From: Myxococcus stipitatus DSM 14675 | GTDB taxonomy: Bacteria; Myxococcota; Myxococcia; Myxococcales; Myxococcaceae | Length of the DNA: 64,000 nucleotides | Assembly (NCBI RefSeq): GCF_000331735.1 | Contig: NC_020126.1 | Location: forward strand, 8,187,501-8,251,500 | Direction: 5' to 3' | Part shown: positions 55,090 through 63,942 of the stretch, piece by piece | Layout: each line of letters starts with the position of its first letter | Numbering within the stretch: the first letter of the stretch is position 1 | The notes under the pieces: model-generated | What the model saw: the letters and a program-made list of their open reading frames with translations, nothing else | What the model was told of the DNA's origin: nothing | Databases searched by the model: none | Position numbers and translations under genes: made by a program

Positions 55090-56495
55090 GCGCATCCGCT
55101 TCCAGCGCCCCCACCTCTCTGCCTTCACGTCCACGCATCGCGGTGGTGGGCGCGGGTCCAGCGGGCCTCACCGCGGCCTATGTCCTGGCTCGCGCCGGGG
55201 CGCAGGTCGAAGTCCATGAAGGCAGCCGCGTCGTGGGCGGCCTGTCGCGCAGCCTCGACTTGTGGAACCAGCGGGTGGACCTGGGGCCGCATCGCTTCTA
55301 CACCCAGGACGCTCGCATCAACGAGCTCTGGAAGAGCGTCGTGGGCGAGGACTGGGGCACCGTCGAGTCCCATCCCGGCGTCTTCCGCAACGACGGTCAG
55401 GTGTTGCGCTATCCGCTCCAGGTCGTGGACGTGGTGCGCAAGGTGGGCTTCCTCGAGTCCGTCCGATGCGTACTCGACTATGGCGCGCAGCAGCTTCGCC
55501 CGCGGCCGGACGTGCTCACCTTCGAGGACTGGCTGGTGCAGCGCTTCGGACGCCGCGTCTACGAGCAGTTCTTCCGCGACTACAACGAGAAGTTCTTCGG
55601 ACGGCCGTGCGCGCGAATCGACGCGGGAGTCGCAGGTGCCGCGTCCAAGGACTCGTCGCTCGTCGAGACGGTGCTCAACGCCTTGCGCATGGGGGTGGAC
55701 AACGCCCGCGCTCGCGCCGTGAAACAAGTCACCGAGCGGTTCCCCTACCCCCAGCGCGGCACGGGGGAGGTGTACGAGCGCATGGCGCGCTTCGTCGGCG
55801 ACAACGGGGGCGAGGTGTTCCTCGAGAGCCGCGTGGAAGCCCTCGAAATCGAGGGCCGACGGGTGACGGGGCTGCGCACCGCGAAAGGCTCGCGGGCCTA
55901 CGACTTCGTCATCTCCAGCGCGCCCCTCGTCCCCTTGGTGAGCCAGCTTCCCGACCCGCCTCCCGAGGTGCAGCGCGCCCTCGTCGAAGCCCGCGACGTG
56001 CTCACGTTCCGCAGCGCGATTCTCGTGTACCTCGAGGTCCAGGGGACGAACCTGTTCCCCGAGTCCTGGCTGGAGATGCACACCCGCGCAGTGCGCACTT
56101 GCCGCGTGACGAACTTCCGCAACTGGGTCCCCGGCCTCTACGGACAGGAGCGCTCCTCCATCCTCTGCGTGGAGTACTGGTGCGCCCAGGAAGAAGACGT
56201 GTGGACGCAGGGCGATGAGGCCCTGGCCGCGCTCGCCCAGCGCGAGCTCGAGCGCGTGGGACTGCTGGGCGCGAACCCTGTGGGCCGCTTCCACGTGGTG
56301 CGCCTGCCCCGCTGCTATCCCGTGTACCAGCCCGGCTATCAGCGCGTCCTGCAACCCCTGCAGACACACCTCGACAGCTTCGAGCGACTGAGCTCCATCG
56401 GCCGAGGCGGCCGCTTCTCCTACAACAGCCAGGACGCCAACTGGCGCATGGGACTGGAGGCCGCGGACGGGGCCCGGGCGGCGCTCGGCTTCTAG
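55086..56495 (+). CDS. FAD-dependent oxidoreductase (UDP-galactopyranose mutase / protoporphyrinogen oxidase-like)
   Basis: 469 residues. The Rossmann FAD loop is VVGAGPAGLTAAYVL (about 20-34), followed by EGSRVVGGLSRS and DLGPHRFY, the GG-motif region of amine-oxidase and mutase families. GTGEVYERM and the C-terminal FAD-contact segment FSYNSQDANWRMGLEAADG close the fold. Homologues occur in polysaccharide loci, where some rearrange or oxidise nucleotide or lipid-linked sugars. The exact reaction is unknown. ATGA overlap with the methyltransferase. It is convergent with pilR, 33 bp apart. Confidence 0.82.
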   Translation: MSASASSAPTSLPSRPRIAVVGAGPAGLTAAYVLARAGAQVEVHEGSRVVGGLSRSLDLWNQRVDLGPHRFYTQDARINELWKSVVGEDWGTVESHPGVFRNDGQVLRYPLQVVDVVRKVGFLESVRCVLDYGAQQLRPRPDVLTFEDWLVQRFGRRVYEQFFRDYNEKFFGRPCARIDAGVAGAASKDSSLVETVLNALRMGVDNARARAVKQVTERFPYPQRGTGEVYERMARFVGDNGGEVFLESRVEALEIEGRRVTGLRTAKGSRAYDFVISSAPLVPLVSQLPDPPPEVQRALVEARDVLTFRSAILVYLEVQGTNLFPESWLEMHTRAVRTCRVTNFRNWVPGLYGQERSSILCVEYWCAQEEDVWTQGDEALAALAQRELERVGLLGANPVGRFHVVRLPRCYPVYQPGYQRVLQPLQTHLDSFERLSSIGRGGRFSYNSQDANWRMGLEAADGARAALGF

Positions 56496-56528
56496 CCAGG
56501 CACCCGCCCCCGCCCTGCCGCGAGGACC

Positions 56529-57968
56529 TCAACCGCCGCCGCGCACCGTGTCATCCAGCTCGTCCGTGAGGCCGTGCTTCGCCAGGCGGTAGCGGAAGGA
56601 ACGGAACGACAGCCCCAGCAGGTCCGCGGCCCGCGTCTTCACACCACCGGACTGCTTCAACGCCGCCAGCAGGTACCGCCGCTCGCTGTCGTCCAGGTGG
56701 CGCTCCAGGTTGAAGCCCGAGCCCAGCTGCGGCTCTCCTGGCTCCCCTGGACGCACCACCGGCTCCGTCTCGCCGCGCACCGCGGGCGGCAAGGTCGACA
56801 GCCCCAGAAGGTCGGAGTCGGACAGCGTCGCCGCGCGCTCCACCATGTTCTGCAGCTGCCGCACGTTGCCGGGGAAGGCGTAGCGCTCCAGCAGTGCCAG
56901 CGTCTCCGGCGCGAAGCGCAGGCCCGGCCGGCCCAGCTCCTCCGCCATCCTCGACAGGAAGTGGCTGGCCAGCAGCGAGATGTCGCCCGTGCGCTCACGC
57001 AATGGCGGCAACTCCAACGTGATGACATTGAGGCGGTAGAAGAGGTCCTCGCGAAAGCGCCCCGCCTTCACCTCCGCCTCCAGCCTCCGGTTGGTCGCCG
57101 CGATGACTCGCGCCTGGAAGGGCACCTCCGCCGCGCTGCCCACCGGCTTCACCTTCCGCTCCTGCAACACGCGCAGGAGCTTCACCTGCGTGGCGAGCGG
57201 CATCTCCCCGACCTCGTCCAACATCACCGTCCCCTCCCCCGCAGACACCAACAACCCCGCGCGCTCCTGCAGCGCCCCCGTGAAGGCCCCCTTCACGTGG
57301 CCGAACAGCTCGCTCTCCAGCGTGCCCTCGTTGAGCGCCGCGCAGTTGAAGGGGAGGAACGGTTGCGCCGCGCGACTGCCTCGCATGTGGATGGCCCGCG
57401 CCACCAATTCCTTGCCCGTGCCGCTCTCCCCCGTCACCAGCACCGTGCTGCGCCCCGGCGCCACCTTCTCCACCAGGGACCACACGCTCTGCATCCGCTC
57501 GCTGTGCCCCACCGCGACGCCCAGGCCCGGCAACAGCCGCGCACGCAGCGTCGTGTTCTCCTGCCGCAAGAGGCGCTTCTCCAGCGCCTTCTGCACCAGG
57601 AGCCGGAGCTCCTCGTTGTCGAAGGGTTTGCAGATGTAGTCGTACGCGCCCTCGCGCATCGCCTCCACCGCGGCCGACGGCGTCCCGAAGGCGGTGATCA
57701 GCACCACCTCTGGCGGCTCCTTGCGCGCACGCGCCGCGCGCAGCACGTCCAGGCCGCTGCCCGTCCCCAGCTTCATGTCGGAGATGACCAGGTCGACGCC
57801 GTCGCGCGACAGGAGCTCGCACGCGGGCTTCACGCCGGGCACGCTCGTCACCACGTAGCCCTCGCGGTGCAGGAGGAGCTCCAGGTACTCGCGCATGGAC
57901 AGCTCGTCGTCCACCACCAGGACGTGGCCTCGCGCGCCCTCACCCGCATGTGTTGTCGTTGTCGTCAC
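56529..57968 (-). CDS. pilR: Response regulator PilR (sigma-54 activator)
   Basis: 479 residues. Receiver (about 10-125) with phospho-Asp in LVISDMKLG, AAA+ domain (about 150-375) with GESGTGKEL, intact sigma-54 loop GHVKGAFTGA and VMLDEVGEMP, and a Fis-type HTH (KTRAADLLGLSFRSFRYRLAKHGL). In M. xanthus PilR activates pilA. The start is GTG at 57968, overlapping the pilS stop as GTGA; longer readings lie in pilS. A Pro/Glu-rich linker joins AAA+ and HTH. Confidence 0.95.
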   Translation of the reverse strand: MTTTTTHAGEGARGHVLVVDDELSMREYLELLLHREGYVVTSVPGVKPACELLSRDGVDLVISDMKLGTGSGLDVLRAARARKEPPEVVLITAFGTPSAAVEAMREGAYDYICKPFDNEELRLLVQKALEKRLLRQENTTLRARLLPGLGVAVGHSERMQSVWSLVEKVAPGRSTVLVTGESGTGKELVARAIHMRGSRAAQPFLPFNCAALNEGTLESELFGHVKGAFTGALQERAGLLVSAGEGTVMLDEVGEMPLATQVKLLRVLQERKVKPVGSAAEVPFQARVIAATNRRLEAEVKAGRFREDLFYRLNVITLELPPLRERTGDISLLASHFLSRMAEELGRPGLRFAPETLALLERYAFPGNVRQLQNMVERAATLSDSDLLGLSTLPPAVRGETEPVVRPGEPGEPQLGSGFNLERHLDDSERRYLLAALKQSGGVKTRAADLLGLSFRSFRYRLAKHGLTDELDDTVRGGG

Positions 57969-59548
57969 AGCGGCAACCCCACGACGAACTCCGTTCCCTC
58001 GGCCGGCGCCGAGCGCACCCGGATGGTACCGCCATGCGCGCGGATGATGGAGTGCGCGGTGGACAGCCCCAACCCCGTGCCTCCGTCCCGCGTGGTGAAG
58101 AAGGGCTCGAACAGGTGCCCCATCATCTCCTCGGTGATGCTGCCCGCCGAGTCCCACACGCGAATCTGGGCTTCCTTCTCGCCTCGCGCCAAGCCCACCT
58201 TCACCTCACCCTTGGGCCCCGCCGCCTGGAAGCCGTTGCGCACCAGGTTGATGAGCACCTGACGCAGCTGGTCCGGGTCCACCGCGGCCATGAGCCGCTC
58301 CTGCGCGGACACCTCCACCCGCACGTCCCTGGCCAGCGGGTCCGCGCGCAGCATGTCCACCGTCTCCGTCAGCAGCGCATCCAGGTGGACCTCCCGCCGC
58401 ATCGGCTCCGGAGGACGGGCGAACCGCAGGAAGTCATCCACCAACCGCGCCAGCCGGTCCGACTCGCGCACCAGGATGTTGGTGAGCTTGAGCGACACCA
58501 CGTCCGTCGCGCGCTCCTGCGCCAGGAGCTGCGCGGAGCCCCGCATCGCCGCCAGGGGATTGCGCAGCTCGTGCGCGAGCTGCGCGGAGAGCGCCCCCAG
58601 GCTCGCGAGACGGTCCGAGCGCTTGAGGTCCTCCTCCATCCGCCGCAGCTCGGTCAGGTCCTGGAAGACGATGAGCAGCGCCCCCGGCTCTCCCTCCAGC
58701 GGCGTCACCGACAGGCCGAGGATGCGGCGCTGCCCGTGATTCGTGCTCACCACCAGCTCGCCTCGCGAAGAGCGCGGCGCGAGCCCGGAGACGCCCGGGA
58801 GGAGCGCCTCCAGCGGCTGCCCCGCGTGGCGTCCGTCCTCGACGTGGAGGATGGCTCGCGCGGCGGTGTTGACGTAGGTGACGCGCCGCTGGGCATCACA
58901 GGTGATGAGGCCCGAGGGCATCGACGAGAGAATCTGTTGCTGGAGTCCTCCCAGCCGACGCAGGTCCTCCTCACGCGCCGACAACGCGCCACCCGTCGCG
59001 GAGAGCTGCCGCGCCAGGTAGCCGGCGAGCACCGCGATGAGCGCGAGCGCCAGCAGGTTGCTGCCCAGCACGAAGAGGCCTCGGCTGGAGAGCACCGGCC
59101 CCAGGGGCGCATCGCTCGACAGGCGCAGCACCACCACGAGCCCCGAGAACGCCACCGCCCCCGACGCCGCCACCCACAGCGCGCCCCGCCCGTCCAACAC
59201 CACGGCGGCGCCGATGACGGCCAGGCTGTAGAGGAACGTCAGCGGAGAGTCGGCCCCACCGCTCAGGTACACCAGGCCCGTGGCGATGACGACGTCACCC
59301 ACCACCTGCACCCAGGCATCCAGCCGTCCGGCCTTGCCTCGCCGGAGCCGAATCCCCACCACCACCGTGGAGATGTACGCGGTGATGATGACGCCCAGCG
59401 AGAGGGAGTCCGCCTGGCTCGGCTCCTCGAGGGGCTGGAGCAGCAGGCGACCCACGGTGATGACGAGCGACAGGCTCGCCGCCACCGTTCGGAACAACAC
59501 CAACCAGACCAGGCGCACGCGCAGACGCTCAGCGGCGTCCGCGCGCAC
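57965..59548 (-). CDS. pilS: Sensor histidine kinase PilS
   Basis: About 527 residues. Six TM segments in the first 190 residues, a PAS domain (about 215-310), HisKA with phospho-acceptor in QLAHELRNPLAAM, N box NLVRNGFQA, and G2 GTGLGLSTAHSII. The G1 box, usually DxGxG, reads DSAGS here; Asp is kept but both Gly are lost. The start is probably GTG at 59548, since the ATG-type options lie inside pilC; the ribosome site is unclear. It is coupled to pilR. Confidence 0.92.
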   Translation of the reverse strand: MRADAAERLRVRLVWLVLFRTVAASLSLVITVGRLLLQPLEEPSQADSLSLGVIITAYISTVVVGIRLRRGKAGRLDAWVQVVGDVVIATGLVYLSGGADSPLTFLYSLAVIGAAVVLDGRGALWVAASGAVAFSGLVVVLRLSSDAPLGPVLSSRGLFVLGSNLLALALIAVLAGYLARQLSATGGALSAREEDLRRLGGLQQQILSSMPSGLITCDAQRRVTYVNTAARAILHVEDGRHAGQPLEALLPGVSGLAPRSSRGELVVSTNHGQRRILGLSVTPLEGEPGALLIVFQDLTELRRMEEDLKRSDRLASLGALSAQLAHELRNPLAAMRGSAQLLAQERATDVVSLKLTNILVRESDRLARLVDDFLRFARPPEPMRREVHLDALLTETVDMLRADPLARDVRVEVSAQERLMAAVDPDQLRQVLINLVRNGFQAAGPKGEVKVGLARGEKEAQIRVWDSAGSITEEMMGHLFEPFFTTRDGGTGLGLSTAHSIIRAHGGTIRVRSAPAEGTEFVVGLPL

Positions 59549-59564
59549 ACTCGAGACCGCGGAG

Positions 59565-60818
59565 CTACTTGATCGCGCCGGCAATGGAGAAGATGGGCAG
59601 GTACATGGCGATGAGGAAGCCACCGACCACGCCGCCGAGGAACACCATCAACAGAGGCTCGATCATCGCCGTCAACGCGCTGACGGCGGTGTCCACCTCG
59701 TCGTCGTAGAAGTCGGCGATCTTGTTGAGCATGGTGTCCATGGCGCCGGTGGCCTCACCGACACCAATCATCTGCACCACCATGGAGGGGAACACCTTGG
59801 TCTCCTGCAACGGACCGGCGATGTTCTTGCCTTCGGAGATCTTGCCGCGCACGTAGTAGATGGCCTCTTCCACCGTGCGATTGCCGGCCGTCTTCGCCGT
59901 CACTTCCAGCGCGTCGAGGATGGGGACGCCGGAGGAGATCATCGTGCCCAGCGTGCGCGTGAAGCGCGCCACGGCGACCTTGCGCAGCACGGGTCCGAAG
60001 AGCGGCGCCTTGAGGAACACCTTGTCCCAGAACTTGCGGCCCTTGGGCTGCCTGTAGCTCCAGGAGAAGGAGACCACGAGCACGACGATGGTGCCGAAGA
60101 CGTAGAACCAGTAGTCCTGCGCCCACTGGGACAGGTCCACCACGAACTGGGTGGGAGCGGGCAGCGCGGAGCCGAAGTCCGCGAACATCGCCGCGAACAC
60201 GGGCGTCACCTTCAAGAGCAGGAGCGCCGTCACGCCGATGGCCACCAGGATGACGATGGCCGGGTAGGTCATCGCGCCCTTCACCTTGCGCTTGAGCTTC
60301 TCCGACTTCTCCCGGTAGGCCGCCAGACGGTTGAGGATGGTGTCGAGGATACCGCCCACCTCGCCGGCCGCGCACAGCTGCGTGTAGAGCTCGTCGAAGA
60401 CCTTGGGGTGCTCCTTCAGCGCATCCGCGAAGGTGCTGCCCTGCTCCACCCGGCCCTTGATGGCCATCACCACCTTCTTGAAGGTGGGGTTGTCCATCTG
60501 GCTGGCGAGGATGTCGAGGCACTGCACCAGCGGGAGGCCGGCGTCGATCATCGTCGCGAACTGACGGGTGAAGACGAGGATGTCCTTGCCCGTCACCCCG
60601 CCCATGCCGGGCAGGGTGATTTCGCCATCCAGCGCGCTCTTCTTGCGGACCTTGACGGGGTTGAGCCCCAAGGACTTGAGACGGGCGTTGACGGCCTCCA
60701 GGTCGGAGGCCTCCATCTCGCCCTTCTTCGTCTCACCGGCCTTGGTCTTCGCCTCCCAGAGGAACTGGGACGTGTTCTTCTTGGAAGCTGTTGCCTTTTG
60801 GACTGCTGGTGCTGCCAT
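59565..60818 (-). CDS. pilC: Type IV pilus inner-membrane platform protein PilC
   Basis: 417 residues, the size of M. xanthus PilC. Two T2SSF domains repeat: the first about 82-205 (with ILVFTRQFATMIDAGLPLVQ), the second about 285-405 (with RFTRTLGTMISSGVPILDAL). Three TM segments lie at about 185-205, 235-255 and 390-410. An N-terminal domain (20-75) follows a Lys/Ala-rich start. It interacts with PilB and PilT. 57 bp separate it from pilT. Confidence 0.97.
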   Translation of the reverse strand: MAAPAVQKATASKKNTSQFLWEAKTKAGETKKGEMEASDLEAVNARLKSLGLNPVKVRKKSALDGEITLPGMGGVTGKDILVFTRQFATMIDAGLPLVQCLDILASQMDNPTFKKVVMAIKGRVEQGSTFADALKEHPKVFDELYTQLCAAGEVGGILDTILNRLAAYREKSEKLKRKVKGAMTYPAIVILVAIGVTALLLLKVTPVFAAMFADFGSALPAPTQFVVDLSQWAQDYWFYVFGTIVVLVVSFSWSYRQPKGRKFWDKVFLKAPLFGPVLRKVAVARFTRTLGTMISSGVPILDALEVTAKTAGNRTVEEAIYYVRGKISEGKNIAGPLQETKVFPSMVVQMIGVGEATGAMDTMLNKIADFYDDEVDTAVSALTAMIEPLLMVFLGGVVGGFLIAMYLPIFSIAGAIK

Positions 60819-60875
60819 GAGCTCGACCTCCGCGGACGCCGCGCGAGTCTAACCGCTGAATCTCAAAACCAGGAA

Positions 60876-61988
60876 CTAACGACCCGCTGGCCCGCCTGGA
60901 GCCCGCTGTCCGACCGGCATTCCACCTCCCGTGGCCAGGATGTTTCGCAGCTCGTCCGGGTCGCTGGAGCGTCCGAAGGCCTCGTCCTGGGAGATGACCC
61001 GCCGCAGGAGCAGCGCGGCCAGCGCCTGGTTGAACGTCTGCATGCCGAACTTCGCCTGACCCACCTGCATGGAGGAGTAGATCTGGTGGACCTTGTCCTC
61101 GCGGATGAGGTTCCGGATGGCGGGGTTGGGCACCATGACCTCCAGGGCCAGCACGCGGCCCGGAGCACCCGCCTTGGCCACCAGCGACTGGCTCATCACG
61201 CCCTCCAGCACGAAGGAGAGCTGCGCGCGCACCTGGGGCTGCTGGTACGGCGGGAACACGTCCAGCACGCGGTTGATGGTCTGCACCGCGCTGTTGGTGT
61301 GCAGTGTCGCGTAGCAGATATGGCCTGTCTCCGCGATGGTGAGCGCCGCTTCGATGGTCTCCAGGTCTCGGAGCTCACCGACCAGCACCACGTCCGGGTC
61401 CTGGCGGAGGATGTACTTGAGGGCCGTCTTGAAGTTCCGGGTGTCCGCCCCCACCTCGCGCTGGTTCACCAGGCAGTTCTTGTGTGGGTGCAGGTACTCG
61501 ATGGGGTCCTCGATGGTCATGATGTGCTCATGACGCTCGGTGTTGATCTTGTCGATCATCGAGGCCAGCGTGGTGGACTTGCCCGAGCCCGTGGGGCCCG
61601 TCACCAGGATGAGGCCGCGCGGCTTCTTCACCAGCTCCGCGACCACGGGCGGCAGGCCCAGCTCCTGGAAGGTCAGGATCTTGAAGGGAATGGTGCGGAA
61701 GGCCCCGGCCACCGCGCCACGCTGCATGAAGATGTTGGCGCGGAAGCGCGACAGGCCCTTCACGCCGAAGGACAGGTCCAGCTCGTTGTCCTCCTCGAAC
61801 TTGTGCTTCTGGGCGTCCGTGAGGATGGAGTAGCAGAGCTGCTTGGTCTCCACGGGCGTCAGCGGCGCCGTCTTCAAGGGGACGAGCTCGCCGTCCACGC
61901 GCAACTGGGGCGGAGAGCCGGTGGTGACGTGGAGGTCGGAAGCGCCCTTCTCGACCATCGCCTTGAGGAGCTGGTGCAGGTTGGCCAC
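60876..61988 (-). CDS. pilT: Type IV pilus retraction ATPase PilT
   Basis: 370 residues. PAS-like N-terminal domain, Walker A GPTGSGKSTTLASM, Asp box EDPIEYLHPHK, Walker B RQDPDVVLVGELRD, His box ETGHICYATLHTNSA, and the PilT-specific retraction motif PNPAIRNLIRE. The GTG at 61988 is the start (MANLHQLLKAM). It follows pilB by 38 bp. Confidence 0.97.
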   Translation of the reverse strand: MANLHQLLKAMVEKGASDLHVTTGSPPQLRVDGELVPLKTAPLTPVETKQLCYSILTDAQKHKFEEDNELDLSFGVKGLSRFRANIFMQRGAVAGAFRTIPFKILTFQELGLPPVVAELVKKPRGLILVTGPTGSGKSTTLASMIDKINTERHEHIMTIEDPIEYLHPHKNCLVNQREVGADTRNFKTALKYILRQDPDVVLVGELRDLETIEAALTIAETGHICYATLHTNSAVQTINRVLDVFPPYQQPQVRAQLSFVLEGVMSQSLVAKAGAPGRVLALEVMVPNPAIRNLIREDKVHQIYSSMQVGQAKFGMQTFNQALAALLLRRVISQDEAFGRSSDPDELRNILATGGGMPVGQRAPGGPAGR

Positions 61989-62026
61989 GGTGGGGGAGTC
62001 CTTCGGTCAGGCGGTGGAAAGGGTGA

Positions 62027-63727
62027 CTAGAAGCGGTCCGGGGCGGTGTTGCCGACCACCTCTTCCAGGGTGGTGGCGCCGTCCATCACCTTCTTGAGAC
62101 CGCTCATGCGCAGGCTGCTCATGCCCAGGCGGATGGCCTCCTGCTTGAGCTCCGCGGCGGACGCGCCGTTGATGACCAGCTCCTTGAGGCCGTCCCAGAA
62201 GGGCATGACCTCGTAGATGGCCACGCGGCCCCGGTAGCCGCGGTCGTTGCAGTCGCGGCAGCCGACCTTCTCGTACAGCGTGAAGGTGCCGATCTTGTCC
62301 GGGGGCACGCCGGCGTCGATGAGGGCCTGCTCGTCCACGTGGTCCGCGGGCTTCTTGCACGCGGGGCACAGCCGGCGCGCCAGCCGCTGGGCGAGGATGA
62401 GGTTGAGCGAGGCCGTCACGAGGAACGGCTCGATGCCCATGTTGAGCAGACGGCTCACCGTGCCCGGGGCGTCGTTGGTGTGCAGCGTGGAGAGCACCAG
62501 GTGGCCCGTGAGCGCGGCCTTCACGCCGATCTCCGCCGTCTCGAAGTCGCGGATCTCACCAATCATGATGATGTCCGGGTCCTGGCGCAGGAAGCTGCGC
62601 AGGGCGGCGGCGAAGTTCAGGCCGATGTCGTCATGCATCTGCACCTGGTTGATGCCGGCGAAGTTGAACTCGACCGGGTCCTCGGCGGTGCAGATGTTGG
62701 TGCCCACGTCGTTGAGGCTGGAGAGCGCCGAGTACAGCGTCGTCGTCTTGCCGGAGCCCGTGGGGCCCGTCACCAGCACCATGCCGTACGGCCGGTCGAT
62801 GGCCTCCTTGAACCAGGCCAGGGGCTCCGGGTCGAAGCCCAGCTTCGTCATGTCGAGCTGGAGGTTGCTCTTGTCGAGCAACCGCATGACGACCTTCTCG
62901 CCGAAGAGCGTGGGACACACGCTCACGCGGAAGTCCATCTCCTTGCCGCCGCCAATCTTGATCTTGATGCGGCCGTCCTGCGGCAGGCGGCGCTCGGAGA
63001 TGTCGAGCGAGGCCATGATCTTCAAACGCGAGGTGATCGCGTTGCGCAGCTTCATGGGCGGCCGCATGACCTCGTACATCACGCCGTCGATGCGGAAGCG
63101 GACGCGGAAGTCGCGCTCGTAGGGCTCGATGTGGATGTCGGACGCGCGCTTCTTGATGGCGTCCATGAGGATGAGATTCACGAGCTTGACCACGGGCGCG
63201 TCGTCCGCGGCCTTGGCCATCTCATCGATGTTCTCCGTCTCCTCCTTCGCCAGCTCGATGTCGTCGGCCACGTCGCCGACGATGTCCTCCATCGAGGGGC
63301 CCTTCTCCGCGTAGTACCGCTCGATGGCCTCGCGGATGGAGACCTCGGACGCGACCACCGTCTCGATGTTGTAGCCGGTGAGGAACTTCAGGTCGTCCAC
63401 CGCGAAGATGTTGGACGGGTCGCACATCGCGACGATGAGCGAGGGGCCCGCGCGGTTGACGGGAATCACCAGGTGCTTCTCGGCCACTTCCTTGGGCACG
63501 AGCTTGATGATGTCCGGGTCGATGTCGAAGTCTTTGAGGTTGATGGCCGGCACGCCGTACTGCTTGGAGAGGAAGTCGGTGAGCTTCGACTCCTCGATGG
63601 CGCCCGTCTTGATGAGCGCGGTGCCGATGCGCGTGCCGCTCTTCTGCTGCTCTTCCTGGGCCTTGCGCAGTTGCTGGACGGAGATGAGGTTCTCGCGGAC
63701 CAGCAGTTCACCCAATCGACCGGACAT
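62027..63727 (-). CDS. pilB: Type IV pilus extension ATPase PilB
   Basis: 566 residues, the same as M. xanthus PilB. An MshEN-like N-terminal domain (about 1-140, LGELLVRENLISVQQL) that in relatives binds c-di-GMP, then the N1/N2 domains and ATPase: Walker A GPTGSGKTTTLYSAL, Asp box AEDPVEF, Walker B RQDPDIIMIGEIRD, His box LTGHLVLSTLHTNDA, and the Zn site CPACKK/CRDCN. The ATG at 63727 has AAGGAAGAGG upstream. It opens pilB-T-C-S-R. Confidence 0.97.
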   Translation of the reverse strand: MSGRLGELLVRENLISVQQLRKAQEEQQKSGTRIGTALIKTGAIEESKLTDFLSKQYGVPAINLKDFDIDPDIIKLVPKEVAEKHLVIPVNRAGPSLIVAMCDPSNIFAVDDLKFLTGYNIETVVASEVSIREAIERYYAEKGPSMEDIVGDVADDIELAKEETENIDEMAKAADDAPVVKLVNLILMDAIKKRASDIHIEPYERDFRVRFRIDGVMYEVMRPPMKLRNAITSRLKIMASLDISERRLPQDGRIKIKIGGGKEMDFRVSVCPTLFGEKVVMRLLDKSNLQLDMTKLGFDPEPLAWFKEAIDRPYGMVLVTGPTGSGKTTTLYSALSSLNDVGTNICTAEDPVEFNFAGINQVQMHDDIGLNFAAALRSFLRQDPDIIMIGEIRDFETAEIGVKAALTGHLVLSTLHTNDAPGTVSRLLNMGIEPFLVTASLNLILAQRLARRLCPACKKPADHVDEQALIDAGVPPDKIGTFTLYEKVGCRDCNDRGYRGRVAIYEVMPFWDGLKELVINGASAAELKQEAIRLGMSSLRMSGLKKVMDGATTLEEVVGNTAPDRF

Positions 63728-63849
63728 TCGTGAAGCCTCTTCCTTGTGGCAACGAAGGATGGGACGGGCGGGGGCCCGCCTCGCTCTCGGGGAGCCAGGG
63801 GCGATGCCTCGGGGCCCCACAGCACCTTTGGCACGGTTCCTGACAGTGG

Positions 63850-63878
63850 ATTAGAGGGGAGCCGCGCACATCCGTCAA
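63850..63878 (-). promoter_or_regulatory. Sigma-70 promoter of the pilB operon
   Basis: On the minus strand TTGACG (63878-63873) and TCTAAT (63855-63850), 17 bp apart, each 5/6 to consensus. Transcription would start near 63843, leaving a leader of about 116 nt before pilB. Confidence 0.7.
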
Positions 63879-63942
63879 GGCGCCCTCGTGGGGGGCCCCA
63901 AGCCTCCAACCCATTGAACACGCACGGGAAAAATGTGCGCGC

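Noticed and set aside
47672..56495. The glycan module as a recently acquired mobile island
   Set aside because: I see no integrase, transposase, flanking repeats or tRNA, and its GC-rich codon use looks like that of its neighbours; older transfer is possible.
63829..63844. TGGCACGGTTCCTGAC on the plus strand as a sigma-54 promoter
   Set aside because: The -24 part fits, but the -12 position reads GA in place of GC, and it points away from pilB with no plus-strand gene ahead.
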